Shown piece by piece: positions 21,122 through 29,432 of a stretch of 64,000 bases of DNA. The notes under the pieces were generated by a model. The model ran no database searches, was not told where the DNA came from, and worked only from the letters and a program-made list of their open reading frames with translations. The number at the start of each line of letters is the position of its first letter. The first letter of the stretch is position 1. The stretch comes from Bradyrhizobium sp. (lineage in GTDB: Bacteria > Pseudomonadota > Alphaproteobacteria > Rhizobiales > Xanthobacteraceae), in assembly GCA_028290305.1 (NCBI GenBank), contig JAQGKC010000303.1, positions 1-64,000 of the forward strand, read 5' to 3'. The position numbers and the translations under genes are program-made.

Positions 21122-21736
21122 TCACCCCTTCCTCACATCCCCCGCTTCCGCTTCGCTCGCTTCGAGCGACACTGGCTCCAGATGGTAGCGCTTGATCAGC
21201 GGCATCTGCGTGACCGCAAAAATCATCGTCAGCGGAATCACACCGAACGCCTTGAATCCCACCCAGAAATCGGTGGTCTGGGTGCGCCAGATCACTTCGT
21301 TCAGGATCGCCATCGCGAAGAAAAATAGCGCCCAGCGCAGCGTCAGCATGCGCCAGCCCTGCGGCGTCAGGTTGAACATCTGATCGAACATGATGGCGAT
21401 GAAGGAGCGGCCGAACAGCAGGCCGCCGCCGAGCACCGCGGCGAACAGGCCGTAGATGATGGTCGGCTTGACCTTGATGAAGGTTTCATCGTGCAGCACC
21501 AGCGTCAGCGTGCCGAACACGATGACGATGACGCCGGTGACCAGCGCCATGATCGGGATGTGCCGCGTCACCACATAGGACGCGATCATCGCGACCACCA
21601 CCGCCACCATGAATACGCCGGTGGCCACGAACAAATGGAATTTCGCATTGGCGAGAAAGAAGATCAGCAGCGGGCCGAGTTCGGTCGCGAGCTTGAACAG
21701 CGGATGCGGCGTGGCTTTGTCCATCGTTTGGTCCAT
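21122..21736 (-). CDS. yciB: septation protein A / inner membrane protein YciB
   Basis: 204-residue polytopic membrane protein of the IspZ/YciB family, about five TMs. Family motifs: [14 protein letters not shown] near the N-terminus, [21 protein letters not shown] in the middle, [18 protein letters not shown] near the end. Linked to cell-envelope synthesis and division in other bacteria. Lies downstream of ftsY on the same strand. Confidence 0.93.
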   Translation of the reverse strand: MDQTMDKATPHPLFKLATELGPLLIFFLANAKFHLFVATGVFMVAVVVAMIASYVVTRHIPIMALVTGVIVIVFGTLTLVLHDETFIKVKPTIIYGLFAAVLGGGLLFGRSFIAIMFDQMFNLTPQGWRMLTLRWALFFFAMAILNEVIWRTQTTDFWVGFKAFGVIPLTMIFAVTQMPLIKRYHLEPVSLEASEAEAGDVRKG

Positions 21737-21754
21737 ATCAATTCATCTTGTCGC

Positions 21755-21855
21755 CATCCTTCGAGACGGTGCTTCGCACCTCCTCAGGATGACGTATCCC
21801 GTTTCGCTTTTCCGTCATCCTGAGGAGCGCGCTCTTGAGCGCGTCTCGAAGGATG
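21755..21855. repeat. palindromic repeat, CATCCTTCGAGACG family
   Basis: 101-bp element with nested perfect inverted repeats: outer CATCCTTCGAGACG / CGTCTCGAAGGATG and inner CTCCTCAGGATGACG / CGTCATCCTGAGGAG. The same family occurs at 27565-27673 and 41623-41723. It lies between ftsY and yciB. Confidence 0.8.
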
Positions 21856-21859
21856 AGAC

Positions 21860-22804
21860 TTACTCAATCCCTGCGATCGCCTGTGCGAAATCGCGCGCGG
21901 TGAACGGCGCGAGATCGTCGATGCCTTCGCCGACGCCGATGAAGTGCACCGGCAGTTTATGTTTTTCGGCCAATGCCACCAGGATGCCGCCGCGTGCGGT
22001 GCCGTCGAGTTTTGTCATGACGAGGCCCGTGACCCCGGCGATGCGATGAAATGCCTCGACCTGCGACAGCGCATTTTGTCCCACCGTGGCGTCGAGCACT
22101 AGCAGCACCGCATGCGGCGCCGAGGCATCGACCTTCTTGATGACACGAACGACTTTTTCGAGCTCGTTCATCAGCTCGGCCTTGTTCTGCAGGCGCCCTG
22201 CGGTGTCGATCAGGAGCACGTCAAGCTTGCCCTCCCGCGCCGCCGCGAGCGCATTGAAGGCAAGGCTCGCCGAATCCGACCCCTGCGCGCCCGCGATGAC
22301 CGGCGACTTGGTACGCTCGCCCCAGATTTTCAACTGCTCGATCGCGGCGGCGCGAAAGGTATCGCCGGCGGCCAGCATCACCTTGCGGCCTTCGGCGGAA
22401 AGCTTGGCTGCAAGCTTGCCGATCGTGGTGGTCTTGCCGGAACCGTTGACCCCGACCACGAGGATCACGAACGGCTTTTGCGCCGCATCGATGACAAGCG
22501 GTTTCGCCACCGGAACCAGAACCTTTTCGACTTCGGTCGCAACCACGCTCTTCACGTCATCCGCCGAGATCGCCTTGTCGTAACGGCCGACGCCGACCGC
22601 CGCCGAGATGCGCGCCGCCACCTCGGTTCCCAGATCCGCGCGCAGCAGCACGTCCTCGATATCCTCGAGCATGGCGCGGTCGAGCTTGCGCTTGGTGACG
22701 AGATCGGCCACGGCCGAGCCAAGCGAACTCGACGTGCGCTTCAGGCCGCTGGACAGCCGCCGCCACCAGCTCAGTTTTGTCTTTTCCGGAGTGGTATCGT
22801 TCAT
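21860..22804 (-). CDS. ftsY: signal recognition particle receptor FtsY
   Basis: 314-residue SRP GTPase receptor that docks ribosome-SRP complexes at the membrane. The A domain is short, followed by the N domain (residues about 10-95) and the G domain with G1 GVNGSGKTTTIGKLA, DTAGRLQNK (G3) and TKLDGTARGG (G4). The partner Ffh is encoded at 29433. Divergent from the RluA-type gene, 28 bp apart. Confidence 0.96.
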   Translation of the reverse strand: MNDTTPEKTKLSWWRRLSSGLKRTSSSLGSAVADLVTKRKLDRAMLEDIEDVLLRADLGTEVAARISAAVGVGRYDKAISADDVKSVVATEVEKVLVPVAKPLVIDAAQKPFVILVVGVNGSGKTTTIGKLAAKLSAEGRKVMLAAGDTFRAAAIEQLKIWGERTKSPVIAGAQGSDSASLAFNALAAAREGKLDVLLIDTAGRLQNKAELMNELEKVVRVIKKVDASAPHAVLLVLDATVGQNALSQVEAFHRIAGVTGLVMTKLDGTARGGILVALAEKHKLPVHFIGVGEGIDDLAPFTARDFAQAIAGIE

Positions 22805-22832
22805 GTCGGGGGTGTGTTAGCGGTTTCGTGCC

Positions 22833-23555
22833 ATGAGCGAAAGTCTCGACCGATCGATCGAAGTTCCCGAGTTGACCGCCGATGAAATCCAGTCCCGCGT
22901 GCTCCATCGCGACGGGCTGATGCTGGTGATCGACAAGCCCGCGGGACTGCCGGTGCATCGCGGCCCCAAGGGCGGCGCCAATCTGGAATCCTCCTTCGAC
23001 GCGCTGCGGTTCGGCCTGCCGCGCCCGCCGGTTCTCGCCCACCGGCTCGACCGCGATACCTCTGGCTGTCTCGTGCTGGGACGCCATCGCAAGGCAACGG
23101 CGTCACTAGGCCTTTTGTTCAAGCATGGCAGGATTTCCAAGACCTACTGGGCGGTGGTCGAAGGCGGCCCGGTCGAGGATGAGGGCGTGATCGACATGCC
23201 GCTCGGCCGCCTCAATGCCGAGCGCGGCTGGTGGCAGAAGCCCGATCCGGACGGGCAGACGGCGGTCACCAACTGGAAAGTGCTGGGGCGCGGCGACGGC
23301 CTCGCCTGGCTCGCGCTCGAACCTGTGACCGGCCGGACCCATCAATTGCGCGTTCATTCCGCCGCGATGGGCTGGCCGATTGTCGGCGACAATATTTACG
23401 GAAATGGGCCACGTTTCGGCGAACCGCGCCTGCAATTGCATTCCCGCGAAATCGTGATCCCGATTTCGAAGAACAAGGACCCGGTGCGCGTGGTCGCCCC
23501 AGCGCCGACGCATCTGCACGAGCGGCTCAGGGCGTGCGGGTGGAACGGGGAGTAG
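22833..23555 (+). CDS. RluA-family RNA pseudouridine synthase
   Basis: 240-residue pseudouridine synthase without an S4 domain. Catalytic aspartate lies in AHRLDRDTSGCLVLGR (near residue 72), with the LVIDKPAGLPVH motif before it and TGRTHQLRVH after it. Which rRNA or tRNA position it modifies cannot be told. Divergent from ftsY and followed by a MITE-like repeat. Confidence 0.9.
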   Translation: MSESLDRSIEVPELTADEIQSRVLHRDGLMLVIDKPAGLPVHRGPKGGANLESSFDALRFGLPRPPVLAHRLDRDTSGCLVLGRHRKATASLGLLFKHGRISKTYWAVVEGGPVEDEGVIDMPLGRLNAERGWWQKPDPDGQTAVTNWKVLGRGDGLAWLALEPVTGRTHQLRVHSAAMGWPIVGDNIYGNGPRFGEPRLQLHSREIVIPISKNKDPVRVVAPAPTHLHERLRACGWNGE

Positions 23556-23560
23556 GGCTT

Positions 23561-23726
23561 CTTCCCCTCTTCCTTTGTGGGAGAGGGTGGCACGAACGCG
23601 CGAAGCGCGTTTGTTCTATCGATCCGGCACGGACTTCGCATAGCCGATGCTCTGCATCGGCGTGCTTATCAGGGAACGGCGACCGGAGGTCTCCTATGGC
23701 CACCTTCTCCCACAAGGGGAGAAGGG
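23561..23726. repeat. MITE-like element, copy 1
   Basis: About 166 bp bounded by near-identical terminal inverted repeats, each itself a hairpin (left near 23561-23590, right near 23700-23726: CCTTCTCCC-ACAAG-GGGAGAAGG). Internal hairpins include GCCGATGC-TCT-GCATCGGC (23643-23661) and GACC-GGA-GGTC (23681-23691). Its right 105 bp match the copy at 39774-39876, with compensatory changes in the stems. No coding capacity. Confidence 0.75.
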
Positions 23727-23736
23727 CGAATTGCCC

Positions 23737-25008
23737 TCACACCGTCAATCGCGCGCCATCATTTCCGGTAATCGTCAGCGCCCGCACTACGCCGGGCATT
23801 TCGCCCGTAATCGCCACTGGCACAAAATGCTCCGTGCGGCCCTGCGTGGCGCTTTCGATCAACACCTGCCGGACATATCCCAATTCCGCCGCGAGCCGTC
23901 GCCGTAGCGCCGCCTCGCCCGTCGCCCGCAAGCGCTTGGCGCGCTCTTTAATCTCGCTGCCTGCCACCTGCGGCATCCGCGCCGCCGGCGTGCCCGGCCG
24001 TTTTGAATACGGAAATACATGCAGGAAGGTGAGATCGCATTCGTCCACCAGATCCTGCGAGCGTGCGAACATCTCCTCGGACTCGGTCGGGAATCCCGCG
24101 ATGATATCGGCGCCGAGCGCGATGTCCGGCCGCAGCCGCCGGATCTGCGCACAAAACTCAACCGCCTCGCTGCGGGAATGCCGCCGCTTCATCCGCTTCA
24201 AAATCAGGTCGTCGCCGGACTGCAACGACAGATGCAGATGCGGCATCAGACGCTCATCATCCGCGATCACGTCGAGCAGATCGCGATCGACCTCGATCGA
24301 ATCAACCGACGAGATCCGCAACCGCTTCAGTTCCGGCACGTGCCGCAGGATCTGCCTGGTCAGTACCCCGAGCGTCGGGGCGCCCGGCAGATCCGCGCCG
24401 TAGCTCGTCATATCCACTCCGGTCAGCACGATCTCGGCATGGCCGCGCTCGACCAGCGCGCGGACCTGCTCGACCACCGCACCCATCGGCACCGAGCGCG
24501 AATTGCCGCGGCCATAAGGGATGATGCAGAAGGTGCAGCGATGGTCGCAGCCGTTCTGCACCTGCACGAACACCCGCGGCAGGCCTTTCTGAAAACCCTC
24601 CACGAGATGCGGCGCCATTTCCTTGACCGCCATGATGTCGGCGACCGCGATCTTTTCGCTGTCGCCGATACCAAACCCCGCAGCGCTATTGAGCGCCGAG
24701 CGGGCGGCGCGCCACGCCTCGCCACGCATCTTGTCGTCATTGCCGATGACGCGATCGACCTCGGACATAGCGGCGAACATTTCCGGCTGGGTCTGCGCCG
24801 CGCAGCCGGTGACCACGATCCGCGCCGCCGGCCGCTCGCGCTTCAGCCGGCGGATCGATTGGCGCGCCTGCGCCACCGCCTCGTTGGTGACCGCGCAGCT
24901 ATTGATGACGATGGTATCGGAAAGCCCGGCGCGCGCCGCCTCGCCGGCGATCACTTCGGATTCGAAGGCGTTGAGGCGGCAGCCAAAGGTGACGATGTCG
25001 ACGCTCAT
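23737..25008 (-). CDS. mtaB: tRNA (N6-threonylcarbamoyladenosine-37) methylthiotransferase MtaB
   Basis: 423-residue radical-SAM methylthiotransferase that converts t6A37 to ms2t6A37 in tRNA. The N-terminal UPF0004 domain holds cysteines in TFGCRLN, INSCAVT and VTGCAAQ. The radical SAM cluster motif is CDHRCTFC (CxxxCxxC), and a C-terminal TRAM-like part follows. The start MSVDIVTFGCRLN is chosen at 25006-25008, one base from the dapF stop, so dapF and mtaB form an operon. Confidence 0.94.
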   Translation of the reverse strand: MSVDIVTFGCRLNAFESEVIAGEAARAGLSDTIVINSCAVTNEAVAQARQSIRRLKRERPAARIVVTGCAAQTQPEMFAAMSEVDRVIGNDDKMRGEAWRAARSALNSAAGFGIGDSEKIAVADIMAVKEMAPHLVEGFQKGLPRVFVQVQNGCDHRCTFCIIPYGRGNSRSVPMGAVVEQVRALVERGHAEIVLTGVDMTSYGADLPGAPTLGVLTRQILRHVPELKRLRISSVDSIEVDRDLLDVIADDERLMPHLHLSLQSGDDLILKRMKRRHSRSEAVEFCAQIRRLRPDIALGADIIAGFPTESEEMFARSQDLVDECDLTFLHVFPYSKRPGTPAARMPQVAGSEIKERAKRLRATGEAALRRRLAAELGYVRQVLIESATQGRTEHFVPVAITGEMPGVVRALTITGNDGARLTV

Positions 25009-25009
25009 C

Positions 25010-25882
25010 TCACGCGACGCTGGCAAACAATGCCGGATCGAAGCGGCCTTCATACTCGAACGTCGCTGTACCCGTCATCAACACGTGGTCGTCACGCTCG
25101 CGCCATTCGATGGCGAGTTCGCCGCCGGGCAGCGACATGTTGACGATGCGATTGGCGCGCCTCAGACGCGCCGCGGCCACAGCCGTGGCACAGGCCGCCG
25201 AACCGCAGGCCTTGGTCAGCCCGGCGCCGCGCTCCCAGGTTCGTATCGTGATGTGATCGCGATCGACGATATGCGCGAGCGTGATATTGGCGCGCTCCGG
25301 AAAAATCGGATGGTTTTCCAAGAGCGGCCCGAAGCGGGCGAGGTCGTAGGCGTTGACGTCATCGACCCAGAAGATCGCGTGCGGATTGCCCATGCTGACC
25401 ACCGACGGCGTGTGCAGAACCGGCGCGTCGATCGGGCCGATCTGCAGCTCGATCGAGCGGGTGTCGCGAAACTCTTCGGCGAGCGGAATATCCTGCCAGC
25501 CGAATTTCGGCGGCCCCATATCGACGGTGTAGAGATCGGCGGACGGACCCTGCCAGCAATTCAACAGGCCAGCCTGGGTCTCGAACGTAACCGCGGTCTG
25601 ACCGGTTTTCTCGAACAGCCGGCGCACCACGCAACGCATGCCGTTGCCGCAGGCGCCGGCTTCCGAACCGTCATTGTTGTAGATGCGGATGAAAGCCTCG
25701 GTGCCCTGCAGGCGCGGCGGCTGCAGCACCATCAACTGGTCGTAGGGCACGCCTGCGGGAGAGGCGACCGCGCGCGCTTCCTCGGCTGTAACGACGCCGG
25801 ACTTGTCACGCAGATCGACCACGACAATTTCGTTGCCGATGCCGTTCATCTTGGCAAATGCGTGGTTGGCCAGCGTGCTCAT
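25010..25882 (-). CDS. dapF: diaminopimelate epimerase
   Basis: 290-residue PLP-independent epimerase interconverting LL- and meso-diaminopimelate for lysine and peptidoglycan. The two catalytic cysteines are in GACGNGMRC and [11 protein letters not shown], with the N-terminal [10 protein letters not shown] motif. Operon with mtaB directly downstream. Confidence 0.96.
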   Translation of the reverse strand: MSTLANHAFAKMNGIGNEIVVVDLRDKSGVVTAEEARAVASPAGVPYDQLMVLQPPRLQGTEAFIRIYNNDGSEAGACGNGMRCVVRRLFEKTGQTAVTFETQAGLLNCWQGPSADLYTVDMGPPKFGWQDIPLAEEFRDTRSIELQIGPIDAPVLHTPSVVSMGNPHAIFWVDDVNAYDLARFGPLLENHPIFPERANITLAHIVDRDHITIRTWERGAGLTKACGSAACATAVAAARLRRANRIVNMSLPGGELAIEWRERDDHVLMTGTATFEYEGRFDPALFASVA

Positions 25883-26049
25883 GAAATATCCTGATTTATG
25901 CCTGCCTTATATGGCCAATGATGCCGGATTGGCCAGTGTCCGACGCGGAGGCGCATGACATATCTGTCATGGGACGAAAGCCGGACTTGCGTGTTAGGAG
26001 TAGCAACGCTTTCGCAACCTGGCCGGGACATGCCGAGCGACGACCTGGG

Positions 26050-26081
26050 ATGGAGACTTGGGGATATGGAGACTTGGGGAT
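26050..26081. repeat. tandem duplication of a 16-bp unit
   Basis: ATGGAGACTTGGGGAT occurs twice in direct tandem (26050-26065 and 26066-26081), with a degenerate third unit up to about 26098. It ends 9 bp before the start of the secreted GyrI-like gene, so it covers that gene's leader. Confidence 0.75.
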
Positions 26082-26106
26082 GAAGACCGGGGATGGAGAA
26101 TACTGA

Positions 26107-26820
26107 ATGAGTCGCTTTACGTCTTTGCGCTTTGCCATGGTCGCGCTGATCCCGGCAGCGGTGATTTCCTTGGGCATCGCTACGGCACAGGCGCAATCGC
26201 CGCCCGCGACACCCGCGCCTGCCCCATCCGCGACACCGGCCCCCGCACCTTCCGCAACGCCGGCACCGCCGCCGGCCGAGACCAAGTCACCGGCAGACAG
26301 CCCCGCGGCAGCTCAGACGCCTGCGGCGCCGCCCCCGCCCGCGGCTTCCGTTCAGGCCGCCGATCCCTTCGGCGAGGAAATCAACCTGGCGCCGAAGACG
26401 GTTGTGATCGTCAGGGGCACCGCCAACTGGGATTCGGCGTTCGACACGCTGATGGACTCGTTCAAATCGCTGTCAGCGTTGCTCGACAAGCAGGGCATCA
26501 AGCACGCGGGCAATGCGATGATCGTTTACACCTCGACCGACGATACCGGTTTCACCTATCTGGCGGAAATACCGGTCGATCAGGACCCGAAGAATCTGGC
26601 CAAGGATATGAGCATGGGCAAATCGCCCGATGGCAAGGCGTTGAAGTTTGTCCACCGCGGTTCCTACGACAATATGGACAACACCTATGAGGCCATCACC
26701 AACCACCTCGACGACAAGAAGCTCGAAGCCAAGGATACCTTCATCGAGGAATACATCACCGATCCCTTGAAGACCGAGGAAGACAAACTGGTCATCAACG
26801 TCTATGTGCCGCTGAAATGA
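26107..26820 (+). CDS. secreted protein with Pro/Ala-rich linker and GyrI-like domain
   Basis: 237 residues: signal peptide (to AQAQ, about residue 30), a low-complexity Pro/Ala linker (about 31-85), then a GyrI/SOUL-like effector-binding fold inferred from the pattern VHRGSYDNMDNTYEAITNHL and FIEEYITDPLKTEEDKLVINVYVPLK. Such domains bind small ligands, but a periplasmic form of unknown function is less usual. The stop overlaps the start of the SIMPL gene (ATGA), so the two are translationally coupled. Confidence 0.8.
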   Translation: MSRFTSLRFAMVALIPAAVISLGIATAQAQSPPATPAPAPSATPAPAPSATPAPPPAETKSPADSPAAAQTPAAPPPPAASVQAADPFGEEINLAPKTVVIVRGTANWDSAFDTLMDSFKSLSALLDKQGIKHAGNAMIVYTSTDDTGFTYLAEIPVDQDPKNLAKDMSMGKSPDGKALKFVHRGSYDNMDNTYEAITNHLDDKKLEAKDTFIEEYITDPLKTEEDKLVINVYVPLK

Positions 26821-27542
26821 GGCTCATGAGACATCGCGCGCCTTTCGCCGCCATCGCTGCGGCTGCGCTGCTCGCCGCGCCGGCGCTGGCCGAGACCACA
26901 CTCGCCGAGACCGTGCCGCCGGCGATGATTTCCGTCACCGGCGACGCCACCGTATCGGCGGCTCCCGATCTGGCGCAGATCGAGGGCGGTGTCACGTCCG
27001 AGGCCAAAACCGCGCGCGAGGCCTCCGACGCCAACAACGCAGCCATGGCCAAGGTGCTGCTGGCGCTGAAGGGCGCGGGTATCGACGAAAAGGATTACCA
27101 GACCTCGCGGCTGTCGCTGCAGTCGCAAAACGCGCCGAACCGCCCCGGGCCCTCCGCCATTGTCAGCTATCGCGCCAGCAATCGGGTGACGGTGCGGCTG
27201 CGCGACGTCACCAAGCTCGCCAACGTGATCGATGCGATGGTCGGCGCGGGCGCCAACGATATCGGCGGCATCAATTTCATGGTGTCAAAGGCCTCGAAGC
27301 TTCTCGACGACGCCCGCGAACAGGCGATTGCCGACGCCCGCCGCAAGGCCGAGATCTATGCGAAGGCCGCCGGCGTCACGCTTGGCGCGCCGCTCAGCAT
27401 CTCGGAGGAGGGTTCACCCGCCCCGATGCCATTTCGCAAGATGGTCGCCGCACCCATGGCCGCAACGCCGGTGGCACAGGGCGAAGAAACGCTTCAGGTG
27501 ACGGTGAGCGTATCCTGGGCGATCAAGCAGGCGGGGCAGTAG
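26817..27542 (+). CDS. SIMPL domain (DUF541) periplasmic protein
   Basis: 241-residue exported protein: signal peptide FAAIAAAALLAAPALA, then a SIMPL/DUF541 domain (ISVTGDATVSAAPDLAQIEG, DYQTSRLSLQSQ, DARRKAEIYAKAAGVTLG). Homologues such as BP26/Omp28 and YggE form periplasmic oligomers and are linked to oxidative stress, though mechanism is unclear. It overlaps the preceding gene by 4 bp. Confidence 0.9.
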   Translation: MRLMRHRAPFAAIAAAALLAAPALAETTLAETVPPAMISVTGDATVSAAPDLAQIEGGVTSEAKTAREASDANNAAMAKVLLALKGAGIDEKDYQTSRLSLQSQNAPNRPGPSAIVSYRASNRVTVRLRDVTKLANVIDAMVGAGANDIGGINFMVSKASKLLDDAREQAIADARRKAEIYAKAAGVTLGAPLSISEEGSPAPMPFRKMVAAPMAATPVAQGEETLQVTVSVSWAIKQAGQ

Positions 27543-27564
27543 TTTCCCCCGCGATACACGCAGG

Positions 27565-27673
27565 CCTCATCCTGAGGAGCCTCATCCTGAGGAGCGCTCT
27601 TCGCGCGTCTCGGAGGATGGCCACAAGCCCTCGTGCTTCGAGACGGCGCAAGAGCGCCTCCTCAGCATGAGGG
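27565..27673. repeat. palindromic repeat, CCTCATCCTGAGGAG family
   Basis: Begins with a perfect tandem duplication of the 15-bp CCTCATCCTGAGGAG (27565-27579, 27580-27594), followed by GCGCGTCTCGGAGGATGG and an inverted right half ending CATGAGGG. Same family as 21755-21855 and 41623-41723. Lies between convergent genes. Confidence 0.75.
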
Positions 27674-27691
27674 CTTACTTGCATAGACGCT

Positions 27692-28756
27692 TTAAATCTC
27701 CATCACCTGGCCCGGCTTGAGCGCGACAAAACGCTCACGTGGAATCTGCGCTTCATCGAGCGCCGCGCCGAGCGCGGTCACCGGCGCGTCGATGGCTTCA
27801 TCGGTGAGCTGGAATGTGCCGTGATGATGCGCCAGCGCCTGCTCTGCGCCGCAATCGGCCAGCGCCTTTACCGCGTCGGATGGATTCATGTGCTGATCCT
27901 GCATGAACCAGCGCGGTTCATAGGCGCCGATCGGCAGGATCGCCAAACGAAGCGGACCGTGCGCTTCTGCGACCCGGCGGAAATGTTTGCCGTCGCCGTA
28001 ACCGGAATCGCAGACGATGTAGAGTTTGCCTGCCGGCGTCTCCAAGACAAAACTCGCCCACAACGCCATGTTGCGGTCGAACAATCCGCGCGCCGACCAG
28101 TGCCGCGTCGGCACCAGCGTCACGGCGATGCCGCCACCAAGTTCGACACGGTCATGCCAGTCGAACGCCTCGGCACGAATAGCGCTGTCGGCGCTGCGCA
28201 TCGTCACGTCATTGCCAAGTGGCGTGATGATGCGCGGCGAGAACGTTGCGACGAGTTTCGACAGCGTCGCGACATCGAGATGATCGTAGTGACCATGCGA
28301 CACCAGCACGATATCGATCGGAGGCAGCGCATCGAATGCAATGCCGGGATCGTTGTGACGCTTCGGCCCGGCCCAAGCGAACGGCGACGCCCGCGCCGAC
28401 CACACCGGATCGATCAGAATGTTCAGCCCGGCGGCCTGGATCAGCCAACTGGCATGCCCGACGAACGACAGCCGCACCTTCTCGCCGGTAGCGCGCTGGG
28501 GCGGCGTATCGGCGTAAGCGCTCGGCGCCCATTCGGGCCAGGCATGCCTCTCCCGGCCGCCACCGAACTGCCAGCGCAGCACTTCACCAAGCGATTTCGG
28601 CGGCGCGCCATCGGGATCGAAAAAATACGTACCGTCGAAATGATCGGAGGCGGAACCGTCATAGGTTTTCATGCGGGAGGCCCAAAAGGCTGACAGTCCC
28701 GACGCGGCCACCAAGCCTGCGAGGGCGGTGAGGAGCCGGCGGCGGGTGATTGGCAC
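27692..28756 (-). CDS. MBL-fold hydrolase with Tat-type signal (NAPE-PLD-like)
   Basis: 354 residues. The N-terminus TRRRLLTALAGLVAASGLSAF is a Tat-type signal. The metallo-beta-lactamase fold follows: FVGHASWLIQ, the metal motif SHGHYDHLD, HWSARG, CDSGYGDG and a late AHHHGTFQLTDE. The arrangement fits NAPE-PLD / UlaG-like MBL hydrolases. Predicted periplasmic; substrate unknown. Stand-alone gene. Confidence 0.9.
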   Translation of the reverse strand: MPITRRRLLTALAGLVAASGLSAFWASRMKTYDGSASDHFDGTYFFDPDGAPPKSLGEVLRWQFGGGRERHAWPEWAPSAYADTPPQRATGEKVRLSFVGHASWLIQAAGLNILIDPVWSARASPFAWAGPKRHNDPGIAFDALPPIDIVLVSHGHYDHLDVATLSKLVATFSPRIITPLGNDVTMRSADSAIRAEAFDWHDRVELGGGIAVTLVPTRHWSARGLFDRNMALWASFVLETPAGKLYIVCDSGYGDGKHFRRVAEAHGPLRLAILPIGAYEPRWFMQDQHMNPSDAVKALADCGAEQALAHHHGTFQLTDEAIDAPVTALGAALDEAQIPRERFVALKPGQVMEI

Positions 28757-29432
28757 GGGATCACGAAGTGAGTGGCGGGATGGAAGTCATAACGCGCTAT
28801 ATGGCGCTGGCGCGCCCAACATGGAACCGGCGGCAAGCGTTTCATTGCGGCTTCGCTCGATCAAAATTTCTTTGATAGGACTTGAAATCGGGCAAACCAA
28901 AATACTCTTTGTTTCTAATGGCTTAAGAAATCTTCTCGCAGACCAACATCCAAGTTTCCTTGACTTGTCCGGCTTGCCGCTGTAAATCCGCCCAATCATC
29001 GGAAAGACGTTCTTTTCGACCCGCCGCCCGGCCCTGGAGACCGGAGGTAAACGCCCGACAGCGCGATGCGCCCTCGGGCGCAAAAGTGTTTGGAACATCG
29101 CCTTGGCGTTCTGTGCCAAGGCACATAGGTCGTCATCATCCGCGAAAGCGGGTGATCCAGAGCGTCTCGATTGAGCCGCGAAGCTGCGGAATACTGGATG
29201 CCCGTTTTCGCGGGTGATGACGGCAGGTATTCGAGTAACTCCGCGCCTACACGGCGTGGCTGTTTCTTCTCCTCGCCCCGCTCTTGCGGGGAGAGGGTCG
29301 GGGTGAGGGGCACTTACTTGCTCCGGCGCCCCCTCACCCGGCGTTACGCGCCGACCTCTCCCCGCAAGCGGGGCGAGGTGAAAGACAGACGTGGATGGCC
29401 GGGAGCTCGGCCATGACGAAGGAAAAACGGAA
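28757..29432. other. 676-bp intergenic region of stacked repeats
   Basis: No gene supported. Roughly 28850-28990 is AT-richer than its surroundings. Around 28990-29110 lies a GC-rich stretch with several small hairpins. 29130-29222 is a copy of the GGAATACTGG repeat family (arms near GTCATCATCCGCG / CGCGGGTGATGAC). 29271-29378 is a long inverted repeat. Promoter elements for ffh should lie in the last 200 bp. Confidence 0.6.
29271..29378. repeat. long inverted repeat upstream of ffh
   Basis: Left arm starting CCTCGCCCCGCTCTTGCGGG and right arm ending CCCCGCAAGCGGGGCGAGG are near-perfect inverses, continuing inward to GGGGTGAGGGG / CCCCCTCACCC. Each arm also folds on itself. It ends 54 bp before the ffh start. 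Confidence 0.75.
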
